64,000 bases of DNA, taken from positions 136,546,326 to 136,610,325 of the forward strand of contig OY282558.1 of assembly GCA_958295665.1 (NCBI GenBank), given 5' to 3'. The stretch comes from Tipula vernalis (taxonomy: Eukaryota; Arthropoda; Insecta; Diptera; Tipulidae). Shown here in pieces: positions 41,056 to 53,400 of the stretch (its first letter is position 1; each line of letters begins with the position of its first letter). The position numbers and the translations under genes are program-made. The notes below the pieces were generated by a model that was not told the DNA's origin, did no database searches, and worked only from the letters and a program-made list of their open reading frames with translations.

Positions 41056-41470
41056 TACCAATTTATAACTGAAGTGACACGATAATTGTCACGTCGAATG
41101 AAGTGAGACGACTAACTATAGACATAATAAACGCATAATAAACGACTAAGAGGATCGAAAAATAATGTGACGTGACTATAGCGCGAAACGACTATGAGAA
41201 TTGCCGTCTTAAACAAATATGTGCTCAATCTCGAACATTTAGAAAAAACTTTATAAATAAAAATTTAGAACAAAAATTGCTTCCTTCTATTTTTTTATAG
41301 CACAGCTACTTTACTCTGCGCAGCACTGCTTCTTTCCAGGTTGTTGGATAGCGTGCAGGTGGCACTGAGTAATCGAACCGTGTTTCACGAATTATTAGGA
41401 ACCATCCCAGGAAGTTTTGGCACTACATAACCATAAAGGAAAATTAAGCCGATTGCGCCTCTCGGGGCAT
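41056..41470. other. Non-coding interval
   Basis: It has repeated AATAAACG and ACGACTA words (41100-41200). No ORF is seen. Confidence 0.4.
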
Positions 41471-41479
41471 ACCGCCGTC

Positions 41480-42395
41480 AGAATTAATGCAACATTACCT
41501 CTGGTGGACAGGACCACAATCAGAATGGCCAATCAATTCGCAACCGACAGTCAATTGCAATTTAACGACATATCCAACACCAATTGAATAGAAATTCCAA
41601 TTTGAACGAAAATTATTCGCAGTGAAGTGAATTAAGTGAATCTAAAGAATTAAAGACATTAAAAGAAAATTTACCTCTGCCTAAAAACTATAAACTAATC
41701 GATCTTAATCCTTCCCTAGATAGAAATGGCATTCTTAGAGTTAACGGGCGTATAACACATGTAACTACTCCATTTGATGTAAAGCACCGAAAATTCCCAT
41801 TAATGGACATTTGTCAAGAGATTCGTTTATTGCGGCTGTTCGTCGATTTATGTTATGCCGCGGTCTGTGTCATGAAATCATAAATGACAATGGATCCAAT
41901 TTTATTGGGGCCAAAACTAACCTCAAAGATCTGTTCAATATCGTCAAATATATTAAAACTGTCAATTTTCTCTCACAAAATCCGATTAATTGGAAATTCA
42001 AACCGCCAAGCGGATCACACTTTGGAGGATTGTGCGAGGCTACAGTAAAATTAATTAAATATCACCTGAAGCGAACATAAGCAGGAGCCTCACTGTGACA
42101 TACGAAGAGATGATAACGATTTTGATGCTCCAGGCCACTTTGTGTCACTTTGAACGACAATATAAATCCATTGAGACCGGCACATATTTTGATCGGGCAA
42201 CATTACACAACCTGAAATTAAACCATCTGTCACTCACTATGGCATATTTGATGGAAATTTGACGAAAGTGGCACACGACGTACTTAACAACATTACGAAA
42301 AAGGGCAAAGTGGCAGGTAGATTCAACCACAATAAAACTAAACGACACAGTATTGTTATACGAAATGAACTTACCTTCCAAACCACTGGAAATTA
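41480..42395 (+). pseudogene. BEL/Pao pol remnant (RNase H linker, integrase, C-terminus)
   Basis: ~41498-41550 reads LWWTGPQSEWP, the BEL post-RNase H motif. ~41665-41800 reads SLDRNGILRVNGRITH and VKHRKFPLM. The H2C2 zinc region and the first part of the integrase core are then deleted. 41811-42080 reads SRDSFIAAVRRF, NDNGSNFIGAK (second D) and GSHFGGLCEATVKLIKYHLK (third acidic residue, E in GGLCEA). ~42300-42390 reads LNDTVLLYEMNLPSKPLE, the BEL C-terminal domain. The integrase lacks its first D, and frameshifts are present. It is a different and older copy from the intact BEL at 49-57 kb. Confidence 0.8.
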
Positions 42396-42399
42396 GAAC

Positions 42400-43380
42400 A
42401 TGTTGTTACACTGCATCTAGGACAAGACGTAATCTGTTATATTTAGGCGGCCATTTTGCCAATTTCGGAATTATTTCGCTATTGAAACTGGCTAGCGGAT
42501 TTTGATATAGTATAGAGTATACTTGTTCCTCAACCATCGAGGTTTCATCTTTGAAATTAATACCAGCTTCAACGTTTTGCTTGAGAATTTCTTTAAAAGA
42601 CCACACTTCGGTTGTGTTAAATTTTTTTTTGTGACACATGCCCTAGCATGAGGAGAGGTAGAACAATATTCCAGCCGCTTTGGTAAATGTATCACAAATG
42701 TGGGTGCCGGTTCCTATCATGATCACTAATACGGAAATGTAACCACCATCAGGCTGTAATGACTCTCGAACTAAGATGGCTCGACCCGAAAATTCGATAA
42801 TTCTTGCCTAATTCTTGGACCTTCGACTAATGGATGCCAGTTCTAATATTTTGGCATTCATGTTGAAACGTTTCAAACCCAAAAAAAAACATTATTATGA
42901 TATTAAGGTTCATGCAGAACCATAATCCAAAAGGACTTGATCTAACCAGAATAAACCACTTAAAATTGGTAAAAGTGATTAACTTGGCTAGAAGTATCAA
43001 ATACCTTCTCAACCGATATAATGGCATTACGTGATAACGTTAAATAAGTATAGGACTCTATTTGTTGGGACAACTTTGGTAAAGCTTTTGTATTGTGTGG
43101 AGCTTTGACCGTTTGATAGTAGGGGTGTTAATTGTAAAACGACTTGCTGGTTTAAAATTGGTTGAACAAGAAGCGTTACAATCATTACTTCATTACTGTA
43201 CAAATGCAGTAGTTGCTTTACACAATTGTGAACTGAGTTGTTTAAATTTCACGCATCGGTAAATAAAATCTCCCTTATCACACCACATACAGTATTGAAT
43301 ATTATTTAAATAAGCCAATTTTACAGAGGATTGGTATAATGTTGGGTCACCCATTTGCTATTTTATCAAATTAATTGAAT
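42400..43380. other. Unassigned interval with traces of coding
   Basis: The minus strand 42639-42406 is open for 77 codons (FKEILKQNVEAGINFKDETS and onward), with no family recognised. The rest contains short frames only. It may be further decayed retroelement. Confidence 0.35.
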
Positions 43381-46300
43381 TTGGCCAAGGCCCAAATTAA
43401 ATATTCCAACAAAAACAACAACAACAAATTATGTATTTACTACAAGTCATAAAATGTAATAAACAGAAAATAATAACAGAAATGATGTACCACTGTTGTA
43501 ATAGAATATTAAAGAAATTCCAGAAACACCATAAACAAATCATTTTAAATTTATGAATCCACCGCCACGACTCTATAAGATATTTTAACATCTTGTACCT
43601 ACATCATATATAGCATCGTATAATTCTTCAATTCTCCAACCACCTTAACACTTCATTCATATTAATTTTAAATTATGTATTCATTCCATCTTATATATAA
43701 AATCTTATATTGTATTTACCCGTATATATATATATATATATTCATCTCTCTTAAGGATCAATGATGAAGATGATGAGTTGTCATGTATCAAAAACATAAC
43801 ACACAAAAGTCGTAAAATATCCTTAAACATTTTAAATATACACGAGTAACATCTCTTTGGTTCATATACATACATACATACATACATATATATGGATGTA
43901 CAGTGGAAAAATTTATCTTAAATTGAAAATTTTATGTTCTTAGAATCGCACATCATATTAGAGATGTCAAACAAAATTTGCTGTATAACAAGCAAACAAA
44001 AAAAAAAAAAAATCCAATTGTGAATTATTACCAACAATTTATGTAAACAAACACCCTGCCACAAATTTCATGTTAATTTTGTGACTTCATTTCTACTTGA
44101 GATCCTGTTTGTCTTATTTTTATTTGTATCATATACGCTATATATAACTATGATGGGAAAGATAGAATGACGGTTATGCTTTCGCGTGTCTTCATCAATT
44201 ATTCATTCGAAATTATATTTTGCGGTGTTCCCTTCTTGTATTGATTCCCCCACCCGTATGACACGAATGTGCACTATTTTGGCACTTTTATAGGTATATT
44301 TACGCGAAAGAAAAAAAATGTCTGCATCCGCCGCATTGTGGGGCGCTGCTTCTGTAACGCAGTGTGATTTTATGAACCACAAATAAATTTTATTGCAGTT
44401 TTTTTAATTATACACATTTTTGAAACAAAACTAAACGCCAATTAGTGCTTTTTGTGTAAATGCATACGATCGTTATGTATACGTGTACTATACATATGTA
44501 TATAGTGAAAGAAGATGATTCGGTGGAAACACGCGGTTTCATTAAAGGTCGAATCGTTAAATTTATATATAGGCACCAATTACTACATGGAATTTTAATT
44601 GTGATTTTCTTAACTTTCCTTGAGTTGTTGATTTTTATTACAGTAATTATCATAAAACATAATACAACAATAATAATTATCATAATTACAACGAAAATAT
44701 GATAACAATGATGATGACGTCTGGCAATTAGTTTATGATACATTCACAATGGTAAATTGATTTTTTTTTTTTGCTTTTAATTATTTTGTTTATGACTAAT
44801 TAAAGCACGTTCTAATTAAGGATCGTTAAATAGATCTTATTTCATGATAGCCAGTCAAATGTTAGAGGCAACCAAATGAAACGGTTAAAATAGTATAGAT
44901 GTACGAGTAGGGTGGTTAGAGATCGAATTAAGATAAGCATATAAAAGATTTTAAAATCATCAACGACTATTTCTATCTAAATTTCATAAATTATTACCTC
45001 CCAAATATTCTTTGTCATTGAACCGAAGCAAACTTCATTCGATAAGAACAATTTGTAAAGGAAATATTTAAATTTCGCACATGAAAAGGAAAATCGCAAA
45101 ATTGCAAAATTTTCCAAAAAAAAAAAAATTTGCTAATCTTAAACGAATTTTTAGTGAAAACCATAATTTACTAATTTCCATTATTTTATTAAAACAAAAC
45201 AATCTGAAAAGTTTTAGTTTTCTGCAAAGTACTTAATTTATAAATTTTAATCTAAAATCTAAAAAGTGAAACAGAGCACTAATTGGACTTTTCCTCTTAC
45301 ATATGTAGTTGTATACATATTTCCATTCGTAATGATTTCGTAGAAATTTGAAATATTTCCCGAATCCTAAAACCTTACAGATTCCGAAAAAGCTCTCTTC
45401 AGTTCAGTTTTACATTTACAAGCCGCGGTCCTTATCAAAAGAGGAGTGTGAAGTTTATTAGTAATACACCGTTAAAGCGCTGGCCTATGCCAATTTCGTC
45501 AACTTCTGTGTTTGGTGCAAATGCTATTTTTAATTTAATTTAAAAGACAAATTTTATAGTATTTTTCTAGAACTTTGGCATTTAATCGTCAACACAACCC
45601 TAACTCAAGTCCCAATTTAAGCCCAACTCAACCGCAAACTCATTCTCTAAACTAACACGGTTCGAAAACTGCAACTGTCTACGAACTAACCTGAAACCTA
45701 GCCCAATCTTGAACTCGATCCCCGCAACTCAACCCTCAACTTAACTGCTTGCTCCTCTACTTTACTCAATCCCAACTCAACTCCAAATCAAATAAAATTC
45801 AGCCGGGGGCATTCGGTTTGGAATTAATTTGGGGTTGAATTGATTGTTTAGTGGGAGGTTAGAATAGTGGGAGGTTAGAATAAATTGAATTGAATCGAGG
45901 TGATTTCGAGATGAGTTCATTTAGGTTAAGGAACGAGTTGAATATTGGATTTATTTCACAGGGGACAGGTACCCTAACTTAAAATCTGGTTTAATTGTCG
46001 TAAATCTTTTTAAATTAAGACAAAAAAGTAAATGATAGTGGATAATTTTAATTAAGTGTAGTGAAGTTGTCTAATGAAAACTAAACAGCAAAAACCATAC
46101 TATACCGCGATCAAAAATAATATGTATACGTGTAATTCTAAATAAATGTGTTTTAAAATTATAGTTTTATGAAAAAAGGCAAATTAAAAAGATAAAAATA
46201 AGTTAGGTTAAAATTGGTTAAACCAGAATTGGTTGTGGGTTGTATTTTAACTAGGGGTCACCTGTGCAATTGCACAATTTTATTATTAATTTGTTTCTTT

Positions 46301-46830
46301 ATTTCTAAATTTCTGTTGCTCGCGGACTCCCAACTCTTTTTTATTCAAATTTGGATTTATAGCAGCAGCAGCAGCAAAAACAAAAATATTTTTTAAATAA
46401 AACTGTTTAATAATTTCAAAAATTAAATTAAGTGTCATATTTATAATTATTATTATTTATATTTGAATTCCGCTACGGGGTGTCGGTTACTGTGACATCA
46501 TACACATGTAACGTGACTATCGGTTTCCTTAACGAAATGAACAACAACCAAAAAAAATTTCTTCGATTCAAAAAAATAATAAATAGACGAAACAAATATG
46601 ATAAGTAAAATTTTTCCAAATTTTTTTTAATTGACAAATTTGAAATCAAAATTATATAATATCAAACAAAAAAAAAATTGTTTAGGAAAGTTAATTTAAC
46701 CAAAAATTTATATAACATAAAATAAATAATAAAAAAAAAAAAAAAAGAATTAAACAGTGCATTGTTTCAATACATCAATACTGAATGAACCATCGATTAT
46801 TGTAAATCCCACTATCTTCGGTTTACAATT
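43381..46830. other. Non-coding AT-rich interval with microsatellites
   Basis: (TA)n at 43722-43740, (CATA)n at 43866-43885, A-runs near 44000 and 45120, and a low-complexity AACTCAACC-type stretch at 45590-45790. No transposon motifs are seen; it could be host intergenic or intronic DNA. Confidence 0.5.
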
Positions 46831-46917
46831 TTCTTCAGTCTGCTATTTTCTTGGGCGCCACCCTGTTTAACAGGGAACCGATCTCACGCGTTGATTTTTC
46901 TTCTGCCTTGCAGCTGC

Positions 46918-47113
46918 TGTGGGCGTAGATTCACAATGTGAGGATTTACAAGGTGTCACAACAACAACATTTAAAAAAAAAATCAATAATTTAGGAAGGA
47001 AAAAATGGAGTCCGTGGAAAATGATCCACGCGGTTTTCTCATTACATCAAAATGGAGTCATCAACATCCATTTTTACTTGCCATTAACTATTCATAAAAT
47101 TGAAATTTTCTGA
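46918..47113 (+). other. Weak exon-like stretch
   Basis: TTGATTTTTCTTCTGCCTTGCAG, ending at 46912, is a good-looking splice acceptor. The following frame is open to 47113: GVDSQCEDLQGVTTTTFKKK, then NNLGRKKWSPWKMIHAVF. A real exon would probably end inside it. The protein is not recognised, so this is the only hint of a host gene in the window. Confidence 0.25.
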
Positions 47114-48300
47114 TATCGACCATAACGCACAGAGATTTTATAAAAGTTATTAATTTTTATTTTTTTTAAATTTTTACTTTAGGTCGGATAATGTTCACAA
47201 GAAAACACTTCGAAATTTAATTTTTAAAAAAAAAAATCATCATCGTCCTTAAACAAGATTCACTATATTAGTCTATAGTTCTTCACACTTTATGATCATA
47301 AAAAAAAAAATTCACCACAATTTATTATATAATAAAAATGTATACTCATCAACCATTTTATTCTTTTCTTGATGTCCGATGTGACTGCAATCCACCTGTC
47401 CAATTTCACCCGTGATGTTCCTTCCTCGACAGCTCGATCGCAAAAAAAACGTTTCCAAATTTTATCGATCATGCATGAAATTGCTCTCCTTCCATATCAT
47501 TTCTCTTCTCCAAATGCATACCATCAAAAAAAATCGCTTAATCGCATTATTGGTTAAATCGGGAGGGGAAAATGGATGGTTTACAATTCATATAGAAGTT
47601 AAAAAAAAAATTGATATAGCCAAAAAAAAAAATATCGACACATTGCAGCTCATCATCCACATCAAATTAATACTTTCCAAAATTTCAAAGTAGGAAAAAA
47701 AAAGAAAAAAAAATTATTATCGAACTAAAATTTAGCTTAAGAATAATAAAGAAACTAAGAAAATTGTAAAACAAATATTCCACTGTCAAACTAATTAAGT
47801 AATTTGAAGGAAAAAAAAAACACAATAATAATCAAAAGTACCAATTGTACAAAAAAAAAACAAAAATAACCAAATAACCCAATCCACTCCAGCATTGATA
47901 TATTGAACAGAAAATGCACTAAAATACAATAGAATACTTAATCATAAAGAGAGTAAATTATCAATACTAAATTTTTAATTAGTATTGGTCCACAAAAAAA
48001 AAATTATTATTTATATGTATTAAGGTAACAACAAAAGAAAATAAATTTGGATCGTGAATACAGTGCAAACCCCCCCAAAAAAAAAAAAATTAATTACTAA
48101 TTAACTATTAATTCAAAAAATACAATTGGAGAGTAATAACTCTCATTATTAAAAAATTGTATACATTTCCAAACAAAAATATCATAATTCAAAAAAAATA
48201 ATAATAAGTAAAGTTAACTATTATAAAATTAACGAAAAATAAAACTAATTATAAAAAAAAAATAAAATAAAATTAATAATACTAATAAATTTCAATTTAC
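47114..48300. other. AT-rich interval, nothing recognised
   Basis: Many A- and T-runs. The part from ~48000 to 48300 may be the 3' UTR of the minus-strand LINE. Confidence 0.5.
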
Positions 48301-48304
48301 TGAA

Positions 48305-49202
48305 TTACTGAAGGAAATGCCGTTTGAAATTAGATACCGTTGAATTTCTTATAGCAGGATCAATTACATTAAAAATGTGAATGCCGCTAACAAACAAACT
48401 GTCATGATAAAGTTTACACGAATTTTTCGGTATAATAAGCGCTCTCTTACGCAATGATTGGCCAAACTGGAACTGGTTAAACAAATATAATGGCTCAGTG
48501 TTTTTTAAAATTCTATAAATAAAATAACAAATTCTATAATTATAGTAATCAGTGATTTCAATATTCAATAAACTTGTCTTAAGATGAGATATATGATCAT
48601 ACTTACTTAAACCAAAAACATATCTAATACAAGCATTAAATAAAAGATCAACCATATATTTACAAGATTGAGATAATTCAAAGAAAGCCTCACACCCATA
48701 TAGAAAATGCGGAAGAAGGTAAGCAAAAAACATAGTTTTCCTAAAAATTATGCTAGTAAAAGAGGAGGTTCCCCATAAAATTCTAAGCATTCCGAATATT
48801 TTAACCCCAATAGTTGAAATATGATCAACCCATGATAGAGTTTGATTCATAACCAAGCCTAGATTCTTAACCGTTTTGGAGAACGGAATAATTACATTAT
48901 TTAAATAAATTGGCGGAAAACTGCTAGTGTCAATCACAGTATTATAAATAACAATCGCTTGCGATTTAGACGAGTTTAAAGACAAACAATTATCAGATGC
49001 CCACGAAGAAATGGCTGATAAATCCTTATTTATATTATCTATTGCAACATCCACACTATTAATTGTCCCTTTTAAATAGATCTGTAAGTCATCAGCATAA
49101 AGGTGGTACGATGCATAATTAATGACTGACGAAAGACTATTAATATATAATAAAAAAAGAAGAGGTCCCAACACGGAACCCTGTGGAACACCTGAACTCA
49201 AT
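48305..49202 (-). pseudogene. LINE reverse transcriptase, C-terminal part
   Basis: Continues the RT from the other side of the BEL insert: SSGVPQGSVLGPLLFLLYIN (motif B), HLYADDLQIYL with the catalytic YADD (49099-49088), SLNSSKSQAIV, KNLGLVMNQTLSW and a C-terminal region ending FKRHFLQ. All visible RT motifs are intact and the 298-codon stretch is open, so the RT was functional until recently. Confidence 0.85.
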
Positions 49203-50188
49203 TGTTCAGAAATGCAACCTGAAATTTAAAAACGAACCTGAAAATAAACCACCTACATACATCTCATTTGCTGGGCGGATTTAATCCACACCTGAACATC
49301 ATAAAGCAGCCGCTAAAACATAAATATTAAATCATTTAACTTTATAATAATTTTTAGAATAATTTGTATACAAACTCATATTGAATCCCAATTATAATCC
49401 ATAATTTTTCCCACACAGTTTGTATTGTAATCCATAATTTTTCCATCACGTAACTTGACATCCAGTATTATAACCTAAAAACAAAAGAGAACACAGAGAA
49501 TCATTTGATCACTAAAATAATTACCATTTATACTTATCTGAATTATTTGTCCATCAGACGCTTCTCTTGTTCCTATAATTTGTTGGCTGAAATTGTTAAA
49601 ATAATATTTAGTTTAACTTTAGTTTTATATAGAATCATTTAACTTACCAATTTAATTGTTTACCTTTGTTTTGACAGTTCCAATTTGGGTACAAGCCGTG
49701 GAATATTATATTAGGTATGATGTTACACGTTCAAAATTTGTACTAAAATTGTAATTGCTCAAATAAGTTTATAATGTCTATCAACAGATGACACTTTGTA
49801 TATAAATTGGAAATTTTCCGTAAAATATGTTTTTTGTATAATTTACCTTTAAAAGTGACAGTCGTGTGAAAGAAACCGTGTAGAGTGAACATTAACCTAA
49901 AAGAAAATTATAATTTATTAAATAAAAAATTGTTATTAAATTCACCATATTTACTCGAAGTATTTTCCGTAAAAATATTGTTTCTATTTAATCGTAAGAG
50001 TGAAGCCAGCGTGAATTTCTTACCCTAAGGAATTCATCATCACATTTACAAAATTTTCAACATTGTGTTTGATCCAGTGAAACCGGATTATTTATCCAAA
50101 TTAAAATAATTAATATTTTATTTGATCTACACGGATTCCGGTGTGTATTTATTGATCCAAAATAAATCACCATCAATCATTTCCGACA
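49203..50188 (+). repeat. BEL 5' LTR (986 bp)
   Basis: Starts TGTTCAGAAATGCAACCTGA and ends CAATCATTTCCGACA. It is the same length as the 3' LTR with no difference noticed. Confidence 0.95.
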
Positions 50189-50195
50189 TTTTTAA

Positions 50196-50213
50196 TGGTC
50201 CTTCGAGCCGGAT
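50196..50213 (+). promoter_or_regulatory. BEL primer-binding site, tRNA-Tyr type
   Basis: TGGTCCTTCGAGCCGGAT, 7 bases after the LTR, is complementary to a tRNA 3' end of the form ATCCGGCTCGAAGGACCA, as in animal tRNA-Tyr. Confidence 0.75.
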
Positions 50214-50435
50214 GCGACACGAGGCGAATCTAACCTAAAAAGAAGAGAGACACGTGATTATCAACCAAGAAGATTGTGGGAGTTTTATCGATTCACCATC
50301 CAAAGAAGAAAGCATCTACCAATATTGAGGTAACCGTTTTACATCCATTTATTTTTTTTTCCATTCCTTCCGAATTTAATCCAGGCTTTTCGTGATTTGA
50401 GTGAAGTTTTCTTTTTTAATTTTTTTTTCGATAAA

Positions 50436-53400
50436 ATGCCTCTCGATGACGGTTTAGATCGTCGTAGTGCGCTAATAAAACGTAAGTCCGTGATTAAAGG
50501 CCAATTAACTAAAATCTTTAATTTCGTTGATAGTAAGGGTGTGAATTGCAGTTATGACGAATTAAATACCCGCTTGTCCAAGGTAAACGAATTATACAAC
50601 CAATTTATTTCGGTCGAAGAAATATTATTCCAATTAAAGCCCGAGACGGAATCAGAAATGGAGGAGTTGGATGACCAGTTCTTTCCGCTTGTTTCGAAAA
50701 TCCAATCATTGATCCGTTCAATTAACCTTCAGCCAGTTCCCAAATTGGATGATAGCGTCGACCATTCTGTGCACGGCAACAATTTTAAATCCGATTTCAA
50801 ATTACCAAGACTATCGCTCCCGATATTTGACGGCAATTATAAGTATTGGCAATCATTCCATGACATTTTCATTTCAACGGTCCATGAAAACACATCGTTG
50901 TCACCCGCGCAAAAATTTAAATATCTGTTGGGTCAGTTACGGGGACCAGCGTACGAGTCTGTCTGTCATTTCCGTATAGATGATGCGAACTACGTCGAAG
51001 CGTTGAAACGTCTCATAAAGAAATACGACAGAAAGAAAGCAATTGTCGAAACCTATATACGAGAATTTTTGTCGCAACCCAAAATCGGTACGAATCCTTC
51101 TTCTGCAAACGTATTGAAACTTTTTGACAAAATAGATGAGACCGTCCGAGGATTGAAGTCGCTTGGCCCGAAGGCAGTTGAACGGGATCCTTGGATCATT
51201 TATTTGGCTACAGAGAAACTCGACGAAGAATCAAAACGGATCTGGAAATACGAGACATCAGAAAACGAATTTCCTACCACTGACGAACTGTTAGCATTCT
51301 TATCCAAAAGAAGTGATGCAATAGGAGAATCTGGTGCGAAACGTAGCTACAATCCGCCGAGCTTACCCAGCACGTCCAGATCATTCTATGTAAATCCGCA
51401 ACCACGTTGTCCGTTATGCACTAACAAACACCATAAATTATTTACTTGCTCTAAATTCCGCAACCAAGACATTGACGCCCGACGAGAACTGATTAAAAGG
51501 TTGAATCGGTGCTTTAATTGCCTGAGCGATGAACATATCGTATCCCAATGCAAGAACACTAAAAGCTGCCAAAAATGTAATAAGAGGCATAATTCGCTAT
51601 TACACATTCCTCAAGCCAGTACTCCTCAAACCAGTACTACATCATGTATGGTTTCGCAACCCGCCTATTCCGAATCGGGCACCCCACACCGAACTAAATT
51701 GTCGTTACCAGAAATTTCGGTTGAGCCGACCAATTCCCAAACCATGGTAGCCAATTACGTTGAGCAAAACCGACGCGTAGTACCCATTCTTCCGACAGCC
51801 GAAATCGAAATTGAAGATAGTTTCGGGAATTGGACGAAATTTAGATCCTTGCTTGATTCGGGGTCAACCCATTCATTTGTGACGGAATCGTGTGTTAACC
51901 ATTTAAAGGTGCCAAGATCAAAGGCGAACGTGTCAATTGATACATTAAATAATTCACAGGCTGGATCATCAAAGGGAGTATCAATTTTGAAAATCCGTTC
52001 ATGCGTAGATCACGACTACATTGTCAGTACCAGAGCATATATTCTTCCTTCAATTTGCCCTAGGGTGCCAGTAGAGTATGTCGACGAAATTAAGTCCCAT
52101 TTCAGACATCTCAAACCATTAGCTGACCCCAATTTTACTGCGCCGACTCACATCGATATTTTGCTTGGCTGTGAACACTTGTTCCACGCATTGACTGACG
52201 GCAGAGTAGCCCATAAGGACACTTTGATAGCACGAAACAGCCGATTTGGCTGGATTATTGGCGGAAGTTTTAGGTCAGATGAGCCAACTACCCCGAATAA
52301 GGGTCAGTTAAGTGTATTGCATATTCAGTTAAAGGACGACTCCTTGGAATGGTCCGGTATAGAGAAATTACTTCAAAGGTTTTGGGAAACGGAGGAGGTC
52401 AACACCAAGCCAAGCTTAACCGAAGAAGAGTTTAAATCTGTGAAATTTTTTAATGAGCATGTCAAATTTGAGGGAAATCGTGTATCATTACCGCTGCCGT
52501 TCATTCAACGACCACCAAACCTTGGTGACAGTCTTATGCAAGCACAACGAAGATTCTACTTGCTTGAGAAAAAATTGAATTCGGATCCGCCGCTCAGAGA
52601 AGCCTACGTTAGCTTTATGAAAGAATACCTAGCTTTGGGACATATGGAAGTTATACCAGATAATGAAATCGCGAAAAAATCTCACCAACTATTCTACCTT
52701 CCACACCATGCAGTAATCAGAACCACTAGCAGCACTACCAAGGTCCGAGTAGTGTTCGATGCGTCCGCCAAGTCCACCTCCGGCGAGTCATTGAACAATA
52801 ATCTAATAGTAGGCCCTACTATCCAGGATAATCTATCTGACTTACTCATCCGATTCCGTAAGCATAAATTTGTTGTGTCAGCTGACATCGAAAAGATGTT
52901 CAGGCAAATTCGTATCCATCCAAATGATCGAGATTACCAGAGAATCATTTGGCGTGAAAATCCGCAGTCAGCAATCCAACACTACCGCTTATCCACAGTC
53001 ACTTATGGTACTAGTCCCGCGCCGTTTCTGGCCACTCAAACACTCCATTATATTGCAGATAAATTCAGTGCCGAATATCCAATTGGCTCCGATATTCTAA
53101 AGCAAGACTTTTACATGGACGACCTAATGTCTGGCGGAGAAACTTTAGAAGCAACATTACAACTGCAAGGGGAAATAATAAACTTGCTCAATCAAGGAGG
53201 CTTTAAATTACGAAAGTGGTCCGCAAACCATCCCACCTTATTGGAATCCATTCCAATTGAAAACCGAGAACTTACCTCTTGGGAAATATCCGATGAATGC
53301 AAAACCATATCAGTACTCGGCATAAATTATGACCCTATCCACGATAATTTCTTTTTCCGATTGTCTTTACCAAATACAATCAAATTCACCAAGAGGTCAT

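Noticed and set aside
44408..44743. 111-codon minus-strand ORF
   Set aside because: Composed of I/V/H-rich low-complexity sequence over AT repeats; the overlapping plus-strand ORF is equally uninformative.
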